In this document: positions 23,659 through 33,425 of the stretch, in pieces
How the letters are laid out: each line of letters opens with the position of its first letter
How positions within the stretch are numbered: position 1 is the stretch's first letter
The notes under the pieces: generated by a model
The model's input: the letters and a program-made list of their open reading frames with translations, nothing else
Databases searched by the model: none
What the model was told of the DNA's origin: nothing
From: Polaribacter atrinae
GTDB lineage: Bacteria; Bacteroidota; Bacteroidia; Flavobacteriales; Flavobacteriaceae
Direction: 5' to 3'
Assembly (NCBI RefSeq): GCF_038023995.1
Contig: NZ_CP150660.1
Span: 1,672,501-1,736,500 of the forward strand
DNA length: 64,000 nucleotides
Program-made: the position numbers and the translations under genes

Positions 23659-24639
23659 ATGAAAACAGTTCAATTCAGAGAGGCGATTTGTGAAGCCATG
23701 AGTGAAGAAATGCGCAGAGATGAAAGCATTTATTTGATGGGTGAAGAAGTTGCAGAATATAATGGTGCCTACAAGGCATCTAAAGGTATGTTAGATGAGT
23801 TTGGTGCTAAACGTGTTATAGACACACCTATTGCTGAGCTTGGTTTTGCTGGGGTTGCAGTTGGTTCTGCAATGAATGGTCTTAGGCCAATTGTAGAGTA
23901 TATGACTTTTAACTTCTCTTTGGTTGGTATTGATCAAATTATAAATAATGCTGCAAAAATTAGACAAATGTCTGGCGGACAGTTTAATTGCCCAATTGTA
24001 TTTAGAGGACCTACAGGTTCTGCTGGTCAATTAGGTGCAACGCACTCACAAGCATTTGAAAACTGGTTTGCAAACACACCAGGTTTAAAGGTTATTGTAC
24101 CTTCTAACCCTTATGATGCAAAAGGTTTATTAAAGGCTGCTATTAGAGATAACGATCCTGTTATTTTTATGGAATCTGAACAAATGTATGGTGATAAGAT
24201 GGAAATTCCAGAAGGAGAATACATTATACCTATTGGAGTTGCAGACATTAAAAGAGCCGGAACAGATGTAACAATCGTTTCTTTCGGAAAAATTATTAAA
24301 GAAGCTTATAAAGCTGCTGATGAGTTAGCTAAAGAAAATATTTCTGTTGAAATTATTGATTTAAGAACAGTTCGTCCAATGGATCATGCTGCTATTTTAA
24401 CATCAGTAAAAAAGACAAACAGATTAGTTATTTTAGAAGAATCTTGGCCATTTGCTAGTATCTCTACAGAAATCACTTATAGAGTACAAGAAGAAGCATT
24501 TGACTATTTAGATGCTCCTATTAAAAGAATTACTACTTCAGATACTCCTGCTCCTTATTCTCCTGTTTTATTTGAGAAATGGATACCAAATTATAACGAT
24601 GTTATAAAAGCAGTAAAAGAAGTAATGTATAAAAAATAA
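23659..24639 (+). CDS. pdhB: Pyruvate dehydrogenase E1 component, beta subunit
   Basis: A 326-residue E1-beta: TVQFREAICEAMSEEMRRDESIYLMGEEVAEYNGAYK (in parts), RVIDTPIAELGFAGVAVG, VEYMTFNFS, RGPTGSAGQLGATHSQAFENWFANTPGLKVIVPSNPYDAKGLL, and the C-terminal ESWPFASISTEI and RITTSDTPAPYSPVLFEKWIPN. With E1-alpha it decarboxylates pyruvate on thiamine diphosphate. The alpha subunit is not adjacent; pdhB stands alone with its own promoter and terminator, as is common in Flavobacteriia. A branched-chain 2-oxoacid specificity cannot be excluded from one subunit. Confidence 0.92.
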   Translation: MKTVQFREAICEAMSEEMRRDESIYLMGEEVAEYNGAYKASKGMLDEFGAKRVIDTPIAELGFAGVAVGSAMNGLRPIVEYMTFNFSLVGIDQIINNAAKIRQMSGGQFNCPIVFRGPTGSAGQLGATHSQAFENWFANTPGLKVIVPSNPYDAKGLLKAAIRDNDPVIFMESEQMYGDKMEIPEGEYIIPIGVADIKRAGTDVTIVSFGKIIKEAYKAADELAKENISVEIIDLRTVRPMDHAAILTSVKKTNRLVILEESWPFASISTEITYRVQEEAFDYLDAPIKRITTSDTPAPYSPVLFEKWIPNYNDVIKAVKEVMYKK

Positions 24640-24658
24640 AACAACTTCAATACAGTAA

Positions 24659-24697
24659 AAGAAAAGACTAATAAATACACTTTATTAGTCTTTTCTT
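24659..24697 (+). terminator. Terminator of pdhB
   Basis: AAGAAAAGACTAATAAA pairs perfectly with TTTATTAGTCTTTTCTT around the loop TACAC, 20 bp after the stop codon. Confidence 0.85.
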
Positions 24698-24885
24698 ATT
24701 TGGGTTATTTTAACCAAATAGCACTTCTACATTATTTAAAATCCGCTTATTTTCTACTTTTAAATAATTATATCAATCATAGCATTGTTATCTAGTAAGG
24801 ACATAAATAATACACCGACTACGAAATAATTAATTGACTATTACGTTCTTTAATTCACAAAAAACAACAAGAATTATTCTTACTA

Positions 24886-27396
24886 ATGAAAATCAAATTC
24901 GCTTTATTTTATACACTTTTATTTTCTATATCTTTATTAGCTCAAACAAAGGTAAAAGGAATTATTACAGACACAAACAACACACCTCTTCCCTATTGTA
25001 GTATACAATTTAATGGTTCTATAGAAGGAACTACTAGTGATGAAAATGGTGGTTTCTATATTGAATCTAAAGAAACCTGGAAAGAACTAGAAATTTCTTT
25101 TATTGGTTTTGAGACACAAATAGTACCTCTAGCACAAAGGGTTAGCTACAACTTAAAAATTGTACTTGAAGAAGAAACAGACGCTTTAGATGAAATTATA
25201 ATAGCAACAGGAAAACAACCCAAAAAGAATAATCCTGCAATAGATATTCTTAGAAAAATTTGGGCTCAAAAACGTAAAAATGGTCTAAGTCATTTTAATC
25301 AATATGCATATAAGAAATATCAAAAAGTAGAATTTGATTTAAATACCATAGATGATAAATTAAAGGAGAAAAAGATATTTAAAGGATTAGAATTCGTTTT
25401 TAAAGATGTAGACACATCTAGCGTAACTGGAAAAACTTTCTTACCCGTTTTTTTAAACGAAAGTCTTGCTCAAGTATATGGAGATAATACTATAAACAAA
25501 GAAAAAGAAGTTTTAATTGCCAACCAAAACTCAGGTTTTAGCAAAGACCAACAACTAATCGATTATGTAGATGATTTATATGCTGAATATAATATTTATG
25601 ATAATTATTTAAAGATCTTTGACAAAAGCTTTGTGAGTCCTTTGTCTAAAACAGGAATCAATAACTATAATTATGTTTTAGCAGACAGTTCTTTTATCGG
25701 TAAAAAATGGTGTTATAATATTATTTACTATCCTAGAAGACAAAATGAACTTACTTTTAAAGGTAATTTTTGGGTAAGTGACTCCACATATGCTGTTAAA
25801 GAAATTAACTTACAAGTAGTCAAAAATGCAAACATAAACTGGGTTAAAGATGTGTACATAGAGCAAGAGTTTGAATTGTTAAACGATTCTATTTTTGTCT
25901 TAAAAAGAGACTATCTATTATCTGATTTTGCACTTAGTAAAAAAGACAAATCGAGAGGAGTTTATGGTAAAAAAACAACAATTTATAAAGATTATGTTTT
26001 CAATAAACCTCTAGAAGATGAAAGTTTTTATGATAAAAAAGTTTTTAACCCAAGCAACGATTCCATATATAGTAAATCTAGAGATTTTTGGGATAAAAAT
26101 CGATTAGAAGAACTCAATGAAAACGAAAAAGGAATTTATAAATTAATCGATACTTTAAAAACGGTTAAAAAATTTAAAAACATAAACAAAGCTGTTCAGA
26201 CCATGTATTCTGGGTACTTTGAAATTGAATCATTAAATATAGATTATGGACCCATTTTTTCTACTTTTGGTTATAATGATGTAGAAGGATTGCGAGTAAG
26301 AGTTGGTGGTAGAACCTATAAATCTTCTAATGATTTATTTAGATTAGAAGCCTACACTGCTTATGGTTTAAAGGATAAAAATTTAAAATATGGTTTTCAA
26401 GCAAAATGGCTTCTAAACGAAAAAAATAGATTTATAATTACAGGTGGTAAAAAAAATGATATAGAACAAATTGGAGCAACCTTAACAGCAAATACAGATG
26501 TTTTAGGTAGAAGCGACGGCTCTTCATCATTAATTGGTACTGGTACAAATGATAAACTCACAAAAATTAATATTACTACGCTTACAGGAGAAATAGAACC
26601 AACGCCAAATTTAATACTAAAGCTTTCGGCAAATTACAAAACACTAGGTTCTGCTTCAGATAGTTTTAGTTTAGACTATAATGATGTTAACGCTTCAGAC
26701 GGCATATCATCTAATATAAGACAATTAGAAACCGTATTTTCTATGGGCTATTATCCTAAAAGAAAAATGTCTGGTTTTGGAGTGCAAAGAGAGCCTGCAA
26801 ACACTAATTACACTCAATACTTTATGCAAGTAACTAGAGGAACCAAAGATATTTTTAATAGTGATTTTAATTACACTAAGGCGCAAGTTTCTTTATTTAA
26901 ATTATGGGAAATCGGTGGTCTAGGAAGGCTAAGAACTTCTTTAGAAATGGGACAAACGTTTGGCGAAGTTCCTTTAGGTCTGTTAAGTGTTGCCCCTGGA
27001 AATCAAACTTATTTTATATTTAACAATACCTTTAACCTATTAAATTTCTACGAATTTGTAACAGACAGATATGCTTCATTTCATTTAGAACATAATTTTA
27101 ATGGTAGAATTTTTTCTAGAATTCCATTGTTAAAAAAGACAAAATTAAGAACTGTAATAGGTTTTAAAACGTTTTTAGGAGACATCTCTGACAAAAACAT
27201 TGCACTAAATACAACTGGAAATAGTTTTCAAATCCCCTTAACAGCCCCATCTCAAGAACCATATTATGAATACAGTGTTGGAGTTGCTAATATTTTTAAG
27301 ATATTACGAGTAGATTTTAACTTTAGAGGAAACTACTTTGATAATTCAGAAGCAAGGAAATTTGGGATCACTGCTGGTTTAAGATTTAATTTTTAA
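24886..27396 (+). CDS. DUF5686 outer-membrane protein with N-terminal carboxypeptidase-regulatory-like domain
   Basis: An 836-residue exported protein: signal peptide ending LLAQ; residues about 22-110 form a CarboxypepD_reg-like beta-sandwich (VKGIITDTNNTPLPYCSIQF, GTTSDENGGFYI, ELEISFIGFETQ); then the DUF5686 body with NPAIDILRKIWAQKRKNGL, many beta strands and a C-terminal barrel ending in the aromatic RFNF. TonB-dependent plug motifs are absent. DUF5686 proteins are common in Bacteroidota outer membranes, with unknown function. It has no operon partner; about 245 bp of AT-rich DNA precede it. Confidence 0.85.
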   Translation: MKIKFALFYTLLFSISLLAQTKVKGIITDTNNTPLPYCSIQFNGSIEGTTSDENGGFYIESKETWKELEISFIGFETQIVPLAQRVSYNLKIVLEEETDALDEIIIATGKQPKKNNPAIDILRKIWAQKRKNGLSHFNQYAYKKYQKVEFDLNTIDDKLKEKKIFKGLEFVFKDVDTSSVTGKTFLPVFLNESLAQVYGDNTINKEKEVLIANQNSGFSKDQQLIDYVDDLYAEYNIYDNYLKIFDKSFVSPLSKTGINNYNYVLADSSFIGKKWCYNIIYYPRRQNELTFKGNFWVSDSTYAVKEINLQVVKNANINWVKDVYIEQEFELLNDSIFVLKRDYLLSDFALSKKDKSRGVYGKKTTIYKDYVFNKPLEDESFYDKKVFNPSNDSIYSKSRDFWDKNRLEELNENEKGIYKLIDTLKTVKKFKNINKAVQTMYSGYFEIESLNIDYGPIFSTFGYNDVEGLRVRVGGRTYKSSNDLFRLEAYTAYGLKDKNLKYGFQAKWLLNEKNRFIITGGKKNDIEQIGATLTANTDVLGRSDGSSSLIGTGTNDKLTKINITTLTGEIEPTPNLILKLSANYKTLGSASDSFSLDYNDVNASDGISSNIRQLETVFSMGYYPKRKMSGFGVQREPANTNYTQYFMQVTRGTKDIFNSDFNYTKAQVSLFKLWEIGGLGRLRTSLEMGQTFGEVPLGLLSVAPGNQTYFIFNNTFNLLNFYEFVTDRYASFHLEHNFNGRIFSRIPLLKKTKLRTVIGFKTFLGDISDKNIALNTTGNSFQIPLTAPSQEPYYEYSVGVANIFKILRVDFNFRGNYFDNSEARKFGITAGLRFNF

Positions 27397-27496
27397 AATA
27401 TAAAAGTAAAGACTTTTTTATTACTATTTTAAACCTAATCGAAAACCTTTGCGTAAATTTATGCCCTAAAATCTAAAATAAAATTTAATTTATAAC

Positions 27497-27504
27497 TATT
27501 TTTG
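27497..27504 (+). promoter_or_regulatory. -7 box of ppa
   Basis: TATTTTTG, 14 bp before the ATG at 27519 and 32 bp before the alternative start at 27537. Confidence 0.5.
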
Positions 27505-27518
27505 TCTAAATCCAAATA

Positions 27519-28070
27519 ATGAAAGAACCGAAAGCAATGAGTAAAGAACCAAAAAGACAAGTAACTTTTGACGTACTTATAGAAATACCTAAAGGAAGTA
27601 GAAATAAATACGAATATGATTTTACATTACACAAAATTAGATTCGATAGAATGCTTTTTTCATCTATGATGTACCCTGGTGATTACGGGTTTATTCCAGA
27701 AACTTTAGCATTAGATGCAGATCCATTAGATGTATTAGTTTTAGGACACCAACCAACCTACCCAATGGTTGTTATGGAAGTTAGACCAATTGGAGTTTTC
27801 TACATGACTGACGAAAAAGGTCCTGATGAAAAAATAATTTGTGTTCCTGTTTCTGATCCTATTTGGAGTAACAAAGAAGATATTGCAGATTTAAATCCTC
27901 ACAGATTAAAAGAAATTGAACACTTCTTTCAAGTTTATAAAGACTTAGAAAAGAAAAAAGTTGATACAGGTGGATGGGGAGACGCAGCAGCTGCAATTAA
28001 AATATACGATGAATGTGTGAAACGTTATGATGATAGCGAACATAAGAAAAAAAGAACGTTTACTATATAA
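27519..28070 (+). CDS. ppa: Soluble inorganic pyrophosphatase (family I)
   Basis: A 183-residue family I enzyme with VLIEIPKGSRNKYEYDF, RMLFSSMMYPGDYGFIPETLALDADPLDVLVLG (the D.DPLDV metal-binding signature) and a later KIICVP and EHFFQVYKDLEKKKV. It hydrolyses PPi from biosynthesis in the cytoplasm. Either the first ATG or the one at 27537 (MSKEPKRQ) could be used; the -7 box allows both. The next gene is a membrane ion-pumping pyrophosphatase, so two different PPi-consuming enzymes adjoin. Confidence 0.95.
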   Translation: MKEPKAMSKEPKRQVTFDVLIEIPKGSRNKYEYDFTLHKIRFDRMLFSSMMYPGDYGFIPETLALDADPLDVLVLGHQPTYPMVVMEVRPIGVFYMTDEKGPDEKIICVPVSDPIWSNKEDIADLNPHRLKEIEHFFQVYKDLEKKKVDTGGWGDAAAAIKIYDECVKRYDDSEHKKKRTFTI

Positions 28071-28097
28071 GTAGATAGATAACATATTACAAAAGTA

Positions 28098-28130
28098 AAA
28101 AACACCTTAAATTTTAAGGTGTTTTTTTTT
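28098..28130 (+). terminator. Terminator of ppa
   Basis: AACACCTTAAA pairs with TTTAAGGTGTT, followed by a long T run; it separates ppa transcription from hppA. Confidence 0.85.
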
Positions 28131-28367
28131 GTTTTCAATTTAAAACTTTAAACCTCTTATATCGATTATAATTATCAAAACAAACATAATAATATTAAAA
28201 TTCAATTAGAATTATACATAAAGCTGACATAAGTCATAGTATATATAATATAAAATAAACGACAATTAAATATAGAATCTTTAATTTATCTGTGCTTTTT
28301 TTATTAATTTAATTTAACTATTTTTAACATAATTAAAAAAAAATATGAATTAAATTAACTAAATAAC

Positions 28368-30692
28368 ATGGAAATAATAGTAAATTTTTTACCACTATTT
28401 GGTGTGGTAGCATTAATCTTCGTTTTTCTAAAAAGTGGTTGGGTTTCCAAACAAGCAGTTGGTGACGAAAAAATGTCTCGAATAGCAAAAAACATTGCAG
28501 ATGGTGCAATGGCTTTCTTAAAAGCAGAATACAAAGTTTTATCCATTTTTGTAATTGCTGTAGCAATCTTATTATTCTTTAAAGGGTCAAATGAAGTAGG
28601 TTCTAACGGAATGGTAGCTGTATCATTTATAATAGGAGCTATTTGTTCCGCTTTAGCTGGGTTCATTGGAATGAAAGTAGCAACCAAAGCAAATGTGAGA
28701 ACAACACAAGCAGCAAAAACCTCACTAGGAAGAGCATTAGAAGTAGCTTTTGCTGGTGGAGCAGTAATGGGGCTAGGCGTTGTAGGTTTAGGTATTTTAG
28801 GCTTAAGTAGTTTATTTATGTTTTACCAAATGATGTGGCCTGGAGCAGAAAATTTAACATTAGTATTAAATGTATTATCTGGTTTTTCACTTGGTGCTTC
28901 GTCAATTGCATTATTTGCACGTGTTGGTGGTGGTATTTATACAAAAGCAGCAGATGTTGGTGCAGATTTAGTTGGTAAAGTAGAAGCTGGTATTCCAGAA
29001 GACCATCCTTTAAACCCTGCAACTATTGCAGATAACGTGGGTGATAACGTAGGTGATGTTGCTGGTATGGGGGCAGATTTATTTGAATCTTATGTAGGTT
29101 CTATTATTGGTACCATGGTATTAGGTGCTTTTATTATAACACCTAGTTTTGATGGTTTAGGTGCTGTGTACTTACCTTTAGTTTTGGGTGCTGTTGGAAT
29201 CTTAATGTCTATTTTAGGTACTTTTTTTGTAAAAGTAAAGGATGGTGGAAATCCACAAACTGCTTTAAATATTGGTGAATTTGGTTCTGCAGCTTTAATG
29301 GTTGTAGCCTCTTATTTTATTATTAATGCTTTAATTCCACAATCTATAGAAGGTTTACCTTCTGGTGCAATGGGTGTATTTTGGGCAACAATAGCTGGTT
29401 TAGTTGCTGGTTTGGGTGTTGGTAAAATAACTGAATACTATACTGCAACTGGTAAAAAACCTGTAATGTCTATTGTAGAACAATCAAAAACAGGAGCAGC
29501 AACCAATATCATTGCTGGTTTAGGGGTTGGTATGATGTCTACCATGATTCCTATTCTTTTAATTGCGGCTGCAATTATCGTATCTCATTATTTTGCGGGC
29601 TTATATGGTATTGCAATTGCTGCCGTTGGTATGTTAGCCAATACAGGTATTCAATTAGCTGTTGATGCTTACGGACCAATTTGTGATAATGCAGGTGGAA
29701 TTGCTGAAATGGCAGAATTACCACATGAAGTTAGAGAACGTACAGATAAACTAGATGCTGTTGGTAATACAACCGCTGCCGTTGGTAAAGGGTTTGCTAT
29801 TGCTTCTGCAGCATTAACTGCTTTGGCTTTATTTGCTGCCTTTATGAAAACGGCTAACGTAATTGCTATTGATGTTTCTCAGCCTCAAATTATGGCCGGT
29901 TTACTCGTTGGAGGAATGTTACCTTTTGTATTCTCTGCATTATCTATGAATGCTGTGGGGAGAGCTGCAATGGCTATGATTGAAGAAGTTCGTCGTCAAT
30001 TTAGAGATATTCCAAAATTAAAAGCAGCTTTAGGGGTTATGCGTAAGTATGATTCTGATATGTCAAAAGCATCGAAAGAAGATAGAGCTATTTTTGATGC
30101 TGCGGACGGGGTAGCAGATTACGGAAAATGTATCGATATTTCTACAAAAGCATCGATTAGAGAAATGGTATTACCAGGCCTATTAGCAATAGTAGTTCCT
30201 GTAGCTGTTGGTTTTATTGGCGGTGCAGAAATGTTAGGTGGTTTATTAGCAGGGGTTACAACTTGTGGTGTTTTAATGGCTATCTTTCAATCTAACGCAG
30301 GTGGAGCTTGGGATAATGCTAAGAAAACAATTGAAGAACAAGGCGAAAAAGGAACGGATGCTCACAAAGCAGCTGTTGTAGGAGATACTGTTGGAGATCC
30401 TTTTAAAGATACTTCTGGACCATCTTTAAACATTCTTTTAAAATTAATGTCTGTTGTAGCTTTAGTTATTGCTCCTAGTATTGCTTTAAATAGCTCTGCA
30501 ATTTCTAATTACAATAACACTAAAAAAGAAGTGAAGGTTGAAATTACACAAGCTCCTGCAGAATTATCAAGCGCTACAATTACAACTTCTATAACTATTG
30601 ATGAAACGAATATTCAAGACAGTAAAATAGAAGAAGAAACTAAAGAAACAGATAAAATAGCATCTATAGATCTTGTTAATAAACAAAAATAG
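28368..30692 (+). CDS. hppA: K+-dependent-type membrane pyrophosphatase (Na+ or H+ pumping)
   Basis: A 774-residue polytopic enzyme. The PPi site is at about residues 197-245 ([39 protein letters not shown]), with the later [18 protein letters not shown]. The K+-dependence region reads [10 protein letters not shown] at 466-475 with Ala at 470, where K+-independent enzymes have Lys. Enzymes of this type use PPi to pump Na+ or H+; relatives in this group are mostly Na+ pumps, so Na+ is inferred. Past the last helix there is an unusual tail of about 60 residues, rich in Thr, Glu and Ile. A terminator follows. Upstream gap 28131-28367 is AT-rich with no clear box. Confidence 0.95.
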   Translation: MEIIVNFLPLFGVVALIFVFLKSGWVSKQAVGDEKMSRIAKNIADGAMAFLKAEYKVLSIFVIAVAILLFFKGSNEVGSNGMVAVSFIIGAICSALAGFIGMKVATKANVRTTQAAKTSLGRALEVAFAGGAVMGLGVVGLGILGLSSLFMFYQMMWPGAENLTLVLNVLSGFSLGASSIALFARVGGGIYTKAADVGADLVGKVEAGIPEDHPLNPATIADNVGDNVGDVAGMGADLFESYVGSIIGTMVLGAFIITPSFDGLGAVYLPLVLGAVGILMSILGTFFVKVKDGGNPQTALNIGEFGSAALMVVASYFIINALIPQSIEGLPSGAMGVFWATIAGLVAGLGVGKITEYYTATGKKPVMSIVEQSKTGAATNIIAGLGVGMMSTMIPILLIAAAIIVSHYFAGLYGIAIAAVGMLANTGIQLAVDAYGPICDNAGGIAEMAELPHEVRERTDKLDAVGNTTAAVGKGFAIASAALTALALFAAFMKTANVIAIDVSQPQIMAGLLVGGMLPFVFSALSMNAVGRAAMAMIEEVRRQFRDIPKLKAALGVMRKYDSDMSKASKEDRAIFDAADGVADYGKCIDISTKASIREMVLPGLLAIVVPVAVGFIGGAEMLGGLLAGVTTCGVLMAIFQSNAGGAWDNAKKTIEEQGEKGTDAHKAAVVGDTVGDPFKDTSGPSLNILLKLMSVVALVIAPSIALNSSAISNYNNTKKEVKVEITQAPAELSSATITTSITIDETNIQDSKIEEETKETDKIASIDLVNKQK

Positions 30693-30729
30693 TTTGCTGT
30701 TCAACAATAAGGTTTAAAACTTTAAATCA

Positions 30730-30775
30730 AAAAAAAAAAGCATCCTTCCGAAATTTTCGAAATGGATGCTTTTTA
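30730..30775 (+). terminator. Terminator of hppA
   Basis: AAAAAGCATCC and GGATGCTTTTT pair around TTCCGAAATTTTCGAAAT; A run before and T run after, so it may also act for the minus-strand DUF1328 gene. Confidence 0.8.
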
Positions 30776-30825
30776 CTTTTTACATGTCTTATATGACAAG
30801 ATCTAATTGAAGTTAGATCTGAAAA

Positions 30826-30987
30826 TTATATTTTTTTTCTTCCTGTAATTAAAGATATTAGGAAAAGAATAATAAAGATTACAAAAATAATTTTAGCTAT
30901 TCCTGCTGCAGTTCCTGCAATTCCTCCAAATCCTAAAACTCCTGCTATTAATGCGATTATTATAAAAGTGATTGTCCAACGTAACAT
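30826..30987 (-). CDS. DUF1328-family small membrane protein
   Basis: A 53-residue protein, [20 protein letters not shown] then [20 protein letters not shown] and [13 protein letters not shown]. It has two hydrophobic helices joined by a Gly/Ala-rich turn, the standard YtjA/DUF1328 pattern at full length. These proteins are inner-membrane, often stress-linked, with no assigned activity. It is convergent with hppA. The 311-bp gap after its start holds a large inverted repeat (31193-31241) and no other gene that I can see. Confidence 0.85.
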   Translation of the reverse strand: MLRWTITFIIIALIAGVLGFGGIAGTAAGIAKIIFVIFIILFLISLITGRKKI

Positions 30988-31192
30988 AATTCTTAATATT
31001 TTAAATGAACGTTTGTTTGTTTTAAAGATGCCAAACGATCTACATCTTATTAAATATTTTGTAATTAACTACCTACAATACAAAAGTATAGCAATACTAA
31101 CATTATTCTGATTGCATATAATCTAAATTTTAACTCATTTAAATTTTATTCTTTAAATCAAGTTTTAACTAAAAATCAGCTTCTTAAAAATA

Positions 31193-31241
31193 AGTTTAAT
31201 TTTTGATAAAAAAAGTTAAGATTTTTATCAAAAATTAAACT
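31193..31241. promoter_or_regulatory. 20-bp perfect inverted repeat upstream of the AraC gene
   Basis: AGTTTAATTTTTGATAAAAA (31193-31212) is matched exactly by its reverse complement at 31222-31241, with a 9-nt spacer AAGTTAAGA. It ends 57 bp before the AraC-family start. It could be an operator read by that regulator, or an mRNA hairpin in its leader. AT-richness raises the chance of coincidence, but 20 matching pairs is long. Confidence 0.5.
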
Positions 31242-31298
31242 ACTTTTAATTTTTATCTAGAACATCAAATAATTGTTCAATTAAAACGACTTACTACA

Positions 31299-32324
31299 AT
31301 GATTGAGATTGAAATAATTGCTGATTGTGATAAAGATTTACTTGAGCAAATTGCTAAAAAAATAGGAGGTTCTGTTTCTAATAATTGGAGTGAAAGTATA
31401 CTTACAATTAATAATGAGAACGCTATTGGAAATATTAGATTTATTCCTTTTGATTGGGGTGTAAACTTATTAGATTTTGATATTAAATTACACAAAGAAT
31501 TTATTTTTAAAATCCAAGCTGTTCCAGAATTTAATCCTCTTCGATTTATTTACCCATCTCTTGGTTCTTTTAAACACCGATTTGGTATTGACAATAAAGA
31601 AAGTAAAATCGAACAATTTCAATCACTTATTTTTACAAATAAAACCGGAGGGTACAATTACATCCATTTACCTAAAAACGAAAAAGTAGAAATTAATCTT
31701 ATTGAAATTGTTAGAAAGAAATTTTTAAAAAAGAGAACTACAAACGTATCTACTTTAAATGAAAAATTATATGAAGTTTTTGTAGACACAGATCATGATT
31801 ATAGATTTGTAAATTACGGAACTCTTAATTTAAAAATGGCAGACATAATTACCCAAATAAAAAATGTAAAGGGTAAAGGAATGTTACGAATTCTTAAAAT
31901 TGAAGCCAGAGTTTATGAAGTTTTATCATTGCATATACAACAACATAATAGACTTTTAGAAGGCATAGCCTTACCCACATCTCTTGCTAAAGATGAACTA
32001 AAAATAATTCGTAAACTCGGAAAGCAAATTGTAAAAAATCCTGCTAAAAACTATACTTTAGAAAACCTCTCTTTAAATTCTGGACTAACGCAAGCCAAAT
32101 TACAAGATGGCTTTAAATTTCTATACAATAGAACCGTTACAGAATATATAAGACATATTCGTTTAGAAACTGCAAGAGACCTATTAAAGAGTACAGATTT
32201 AAATATATCTCAAATCGTTTACTCGATTGGCTTTAGCAGTAGAAGTTACTTTTCTAAAATTTTTAGAGAAAAGTACGGTATTACTCCAAACGGATTTAAA
32301 AAAAAACTATTAACAGTCGTATAA
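31299..32324 (+). CDS. AraC-family transcriptional regulator
   Basis: A 341-residue protein. Residues from about 235 form the two-HTH AraC DNA-binding domain: YTLENLSLNSGLTQAKLQDGFK, then VTEYIRHIRLETARDLLKST, ISQIVYSIGFSSRSYFSKIFREKYGITPNGFKK, which matches the family signature closely. The N-terminal 230 residues (IEIEIIADCDKDLLEQIAKKI, then a mixed region) do not match an AraC cupin arm that I recognise; they may sense a ligand. The gene sits among small envelope proteins and is preceded by the 31193-31241 inverted repeat, possibly its own site. Confidence 0.88.
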   Translation: MIEIEIIADCDKDLLEQIAKKIGGSVSNNWSESILTINNENAIGNIRFIPFDWGVNLLDFDIKLHKEFIFKIQAVPEFNPLRFIYPSLGSFKHRFGIDNKESKIEQFQSLIFTNKTGGYNYIHLPKNEKVEINLIEIVRKKFLKKRTTNVSTLNEKLYEVFVDTDHDYRFVNYGTLNLKMADIITQIKNVKGKGMLRILKIEARVYEVLSLHIQQHNRLLEGIALPTSLAKDELKIIRKLGKQIVKNPAKNYTLENLSLNSGLTQAKLQDGFKFLYNRTVTEYIRHIRLETARDLLKSTDLNISQIVYSIGFSSRSYFSKIFREKYGITPNGFKKKLLTVV

Positions 32325-32360
32325 GTTTGTAAAAAAGTTAACCTCTTTTAACAGCAATAC

Positions 32361-32561
32361 CTATTTAAATATTTTCTTTATAAACATTAAGGTTCCAAAC
32401 TTACCAAAAGCAGTCACAACATTGCTTAATAGACTCATAGGCTTTAAACTTTCTTCAAAGTCACTTTTTACCATTTTGAGTTCTTCTAAAGCTATTTGTT
32501 TTTCAAGAGATAACTGCCTTAAATCTATTTCTATTTCTTCAAAACTTTTATATGTTTTCAT
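32361..32561 (-). CDS. Small conserved protein (possibly DUF6327)
   Basis: A 66-residue protein: an N-terminal Glu/Lys-rich coiled-coil-like helix (YKSFEEIEIDLRQLSLEKQIALEELK) followed by a hydrophobic stretch (MSLLSNVVTAFGKFGTLMFIKKIF). I associate this pattern with DUF6327, which sits next to holin-like and YtxH genes in this family, but that is from memory. It ends a three-gene minus-strand run (YtxH, holin-like, this gene) and probably belongs with them at the membrane. Confidence 0.6.
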   Translation of the reverse strand: MKTYKSFEEIEIDLRQLSLEKQIALEELKMVKSDFEESLKPMSLLSNVVTAFGKFGTLMFIKKIFK

Positions 32562-32586
32562 AACGTGCTATTTTAAGTTTTATGGA

Positions 32587-32934
32587 CTAATCAAAAAATA
32601 TTTTAGATACCATAGTAATTACTTTTTTATCAAAATACTTTCTAAAAAGATAGAATAATAAAGATAAGATTAAGAAAAATAACCCCACAATTAAATACCC
32701 TAAAGCAACATTGTTAAGATATTCTCCTAGAGCAATTGCTGTAAAAAAGGCTAAAAAGACAAACCCTAATACTGCTAAACTTCCAATAATAAAAAGTTTA
32801 ACAATCATGCTAAGAGACAAAGCAGTTACTTGAAAAGCTTTTAACTTTGTATGTTCAAAAGTTTTAGAAATAAACTGCTTACTCGCATCTGTTCCTTTAT
32901 CTGCAGAACTTTTTAAATTATCCAATATGCTCAT
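32587..32934 (-). CDS. Phage-holin-like (holin_3_6/DUF1469) membrane protein
   Basis: A 115-residue protein with an N-terminal amphipathic segment and two adjacent long membrane helices (LFIIGSLAVLGFVFLAFFTAIALGEYL and GYLIVGLFFLILSLLFYLF), as in the Phage_holin_3_6 superfamily of chromosomal, non-lytic proteins. The ATG at 32934 is preferred over a TTG one codon upstream. It begins within a few bases of the YtxH stop, so both are translated from one message. There is no phage context; an envelope stress role is inferred. Confidence 0.75.
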   Translation of the reverse strand: MSILDNLKSSADKGTDASKQFISKTFEHTKLKAFQVTALSLSMIVKLFIIGSLAVLGFVFLAFFTAIALGEYLNNVALGYLIVGLFFLILSLLFYLFRKYFDKKVITMVSKIFFD

Positions 32935-32937
32935 CAA

Positions 32938-33270
32938 TTAGGCAGATTTTTGTAATTTCTTATTTTGCTCTTTCAATTCTTTCAATTTTTTTTCTAAAGT
33001 TGAAATTACATCTTCTGCTTTATGACTAACATTAGAAACTACATCTTCTAATTGTTCATCTAATGTTTCTTTTTTAGACGATACTGTTGATGCTACTTGC
33101 TCTGTTAAATCACTTGCAGTTTCTACTATTTTATCTCTAGCATGTAAAGCTTCTTCAGAAATTCTTTTTCTTGTTTTCACTCCTTTATCTGGGGCAAATA
33201 AAATACCTAAAGTTGCTCCTATAACTGTTCCTGCTAATAATCCTACTACTGTATTGCTACTATTGCTCAT
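32938..33270 (-). CDS. YtxH domain protein
   Basis: A 110-residue protein with the YtxH start VVGLLAGTVIGATLGILFAPDKGVKTRKRI: one membrane helix followed by a basic stretch, then a long charged helical tail (DLTEQVASTVSSKKETLDEQLEDVVS... KKLKELKEQNKK) that should form a coiled coil. YtxH proteins are general-stress proteins in Bacillus and common in Bacteroidota. It is first in the run with the holin-like and 66-residue proteins. Confidence 0.85.
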   Translation of the reverse strand: MSNSSNTVVGLLAGTVIGATLGILFAPDKGVKTRKRISEEALHARDKIVETASDLTEQVASTVSSKKETLDEQLEDVVSNVSHKAEDVISTLEKKLKELKEQNKKLQKSA

Positions 33271-33380
33271 GTTTTTATTTATTTTAATGTTAAACTTAAT
33301 ATGTGTGTTTCACTTACACAAAGTTACTCTATTAATATAGCTAAGCTTAACTCAAAAAAAACTAATATTAACTCAAACAA

Positions 33381-33406
33381 AAAAACACTCCAAATTGGAG
33401 TGTTTT
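33381..33406 (-). terminator. Terminator of pckA
   Basis: AACACTCCAA and TTGGAGTGTT pair almost without a loop, with the T run on the minus strand just after the pckA stop. Confidence 0.8.
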
Positions 33407-33425
33407 CACTAAAAAACAAAAACTA

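Noticed and set aside
32587..32934. Prophage remnant, suggested by the holin-like protein
   Set aside because: No lysin, structural or integrase genes nearby; this holin superfamily is common as a chromosomal membrane protein next to YtxH.
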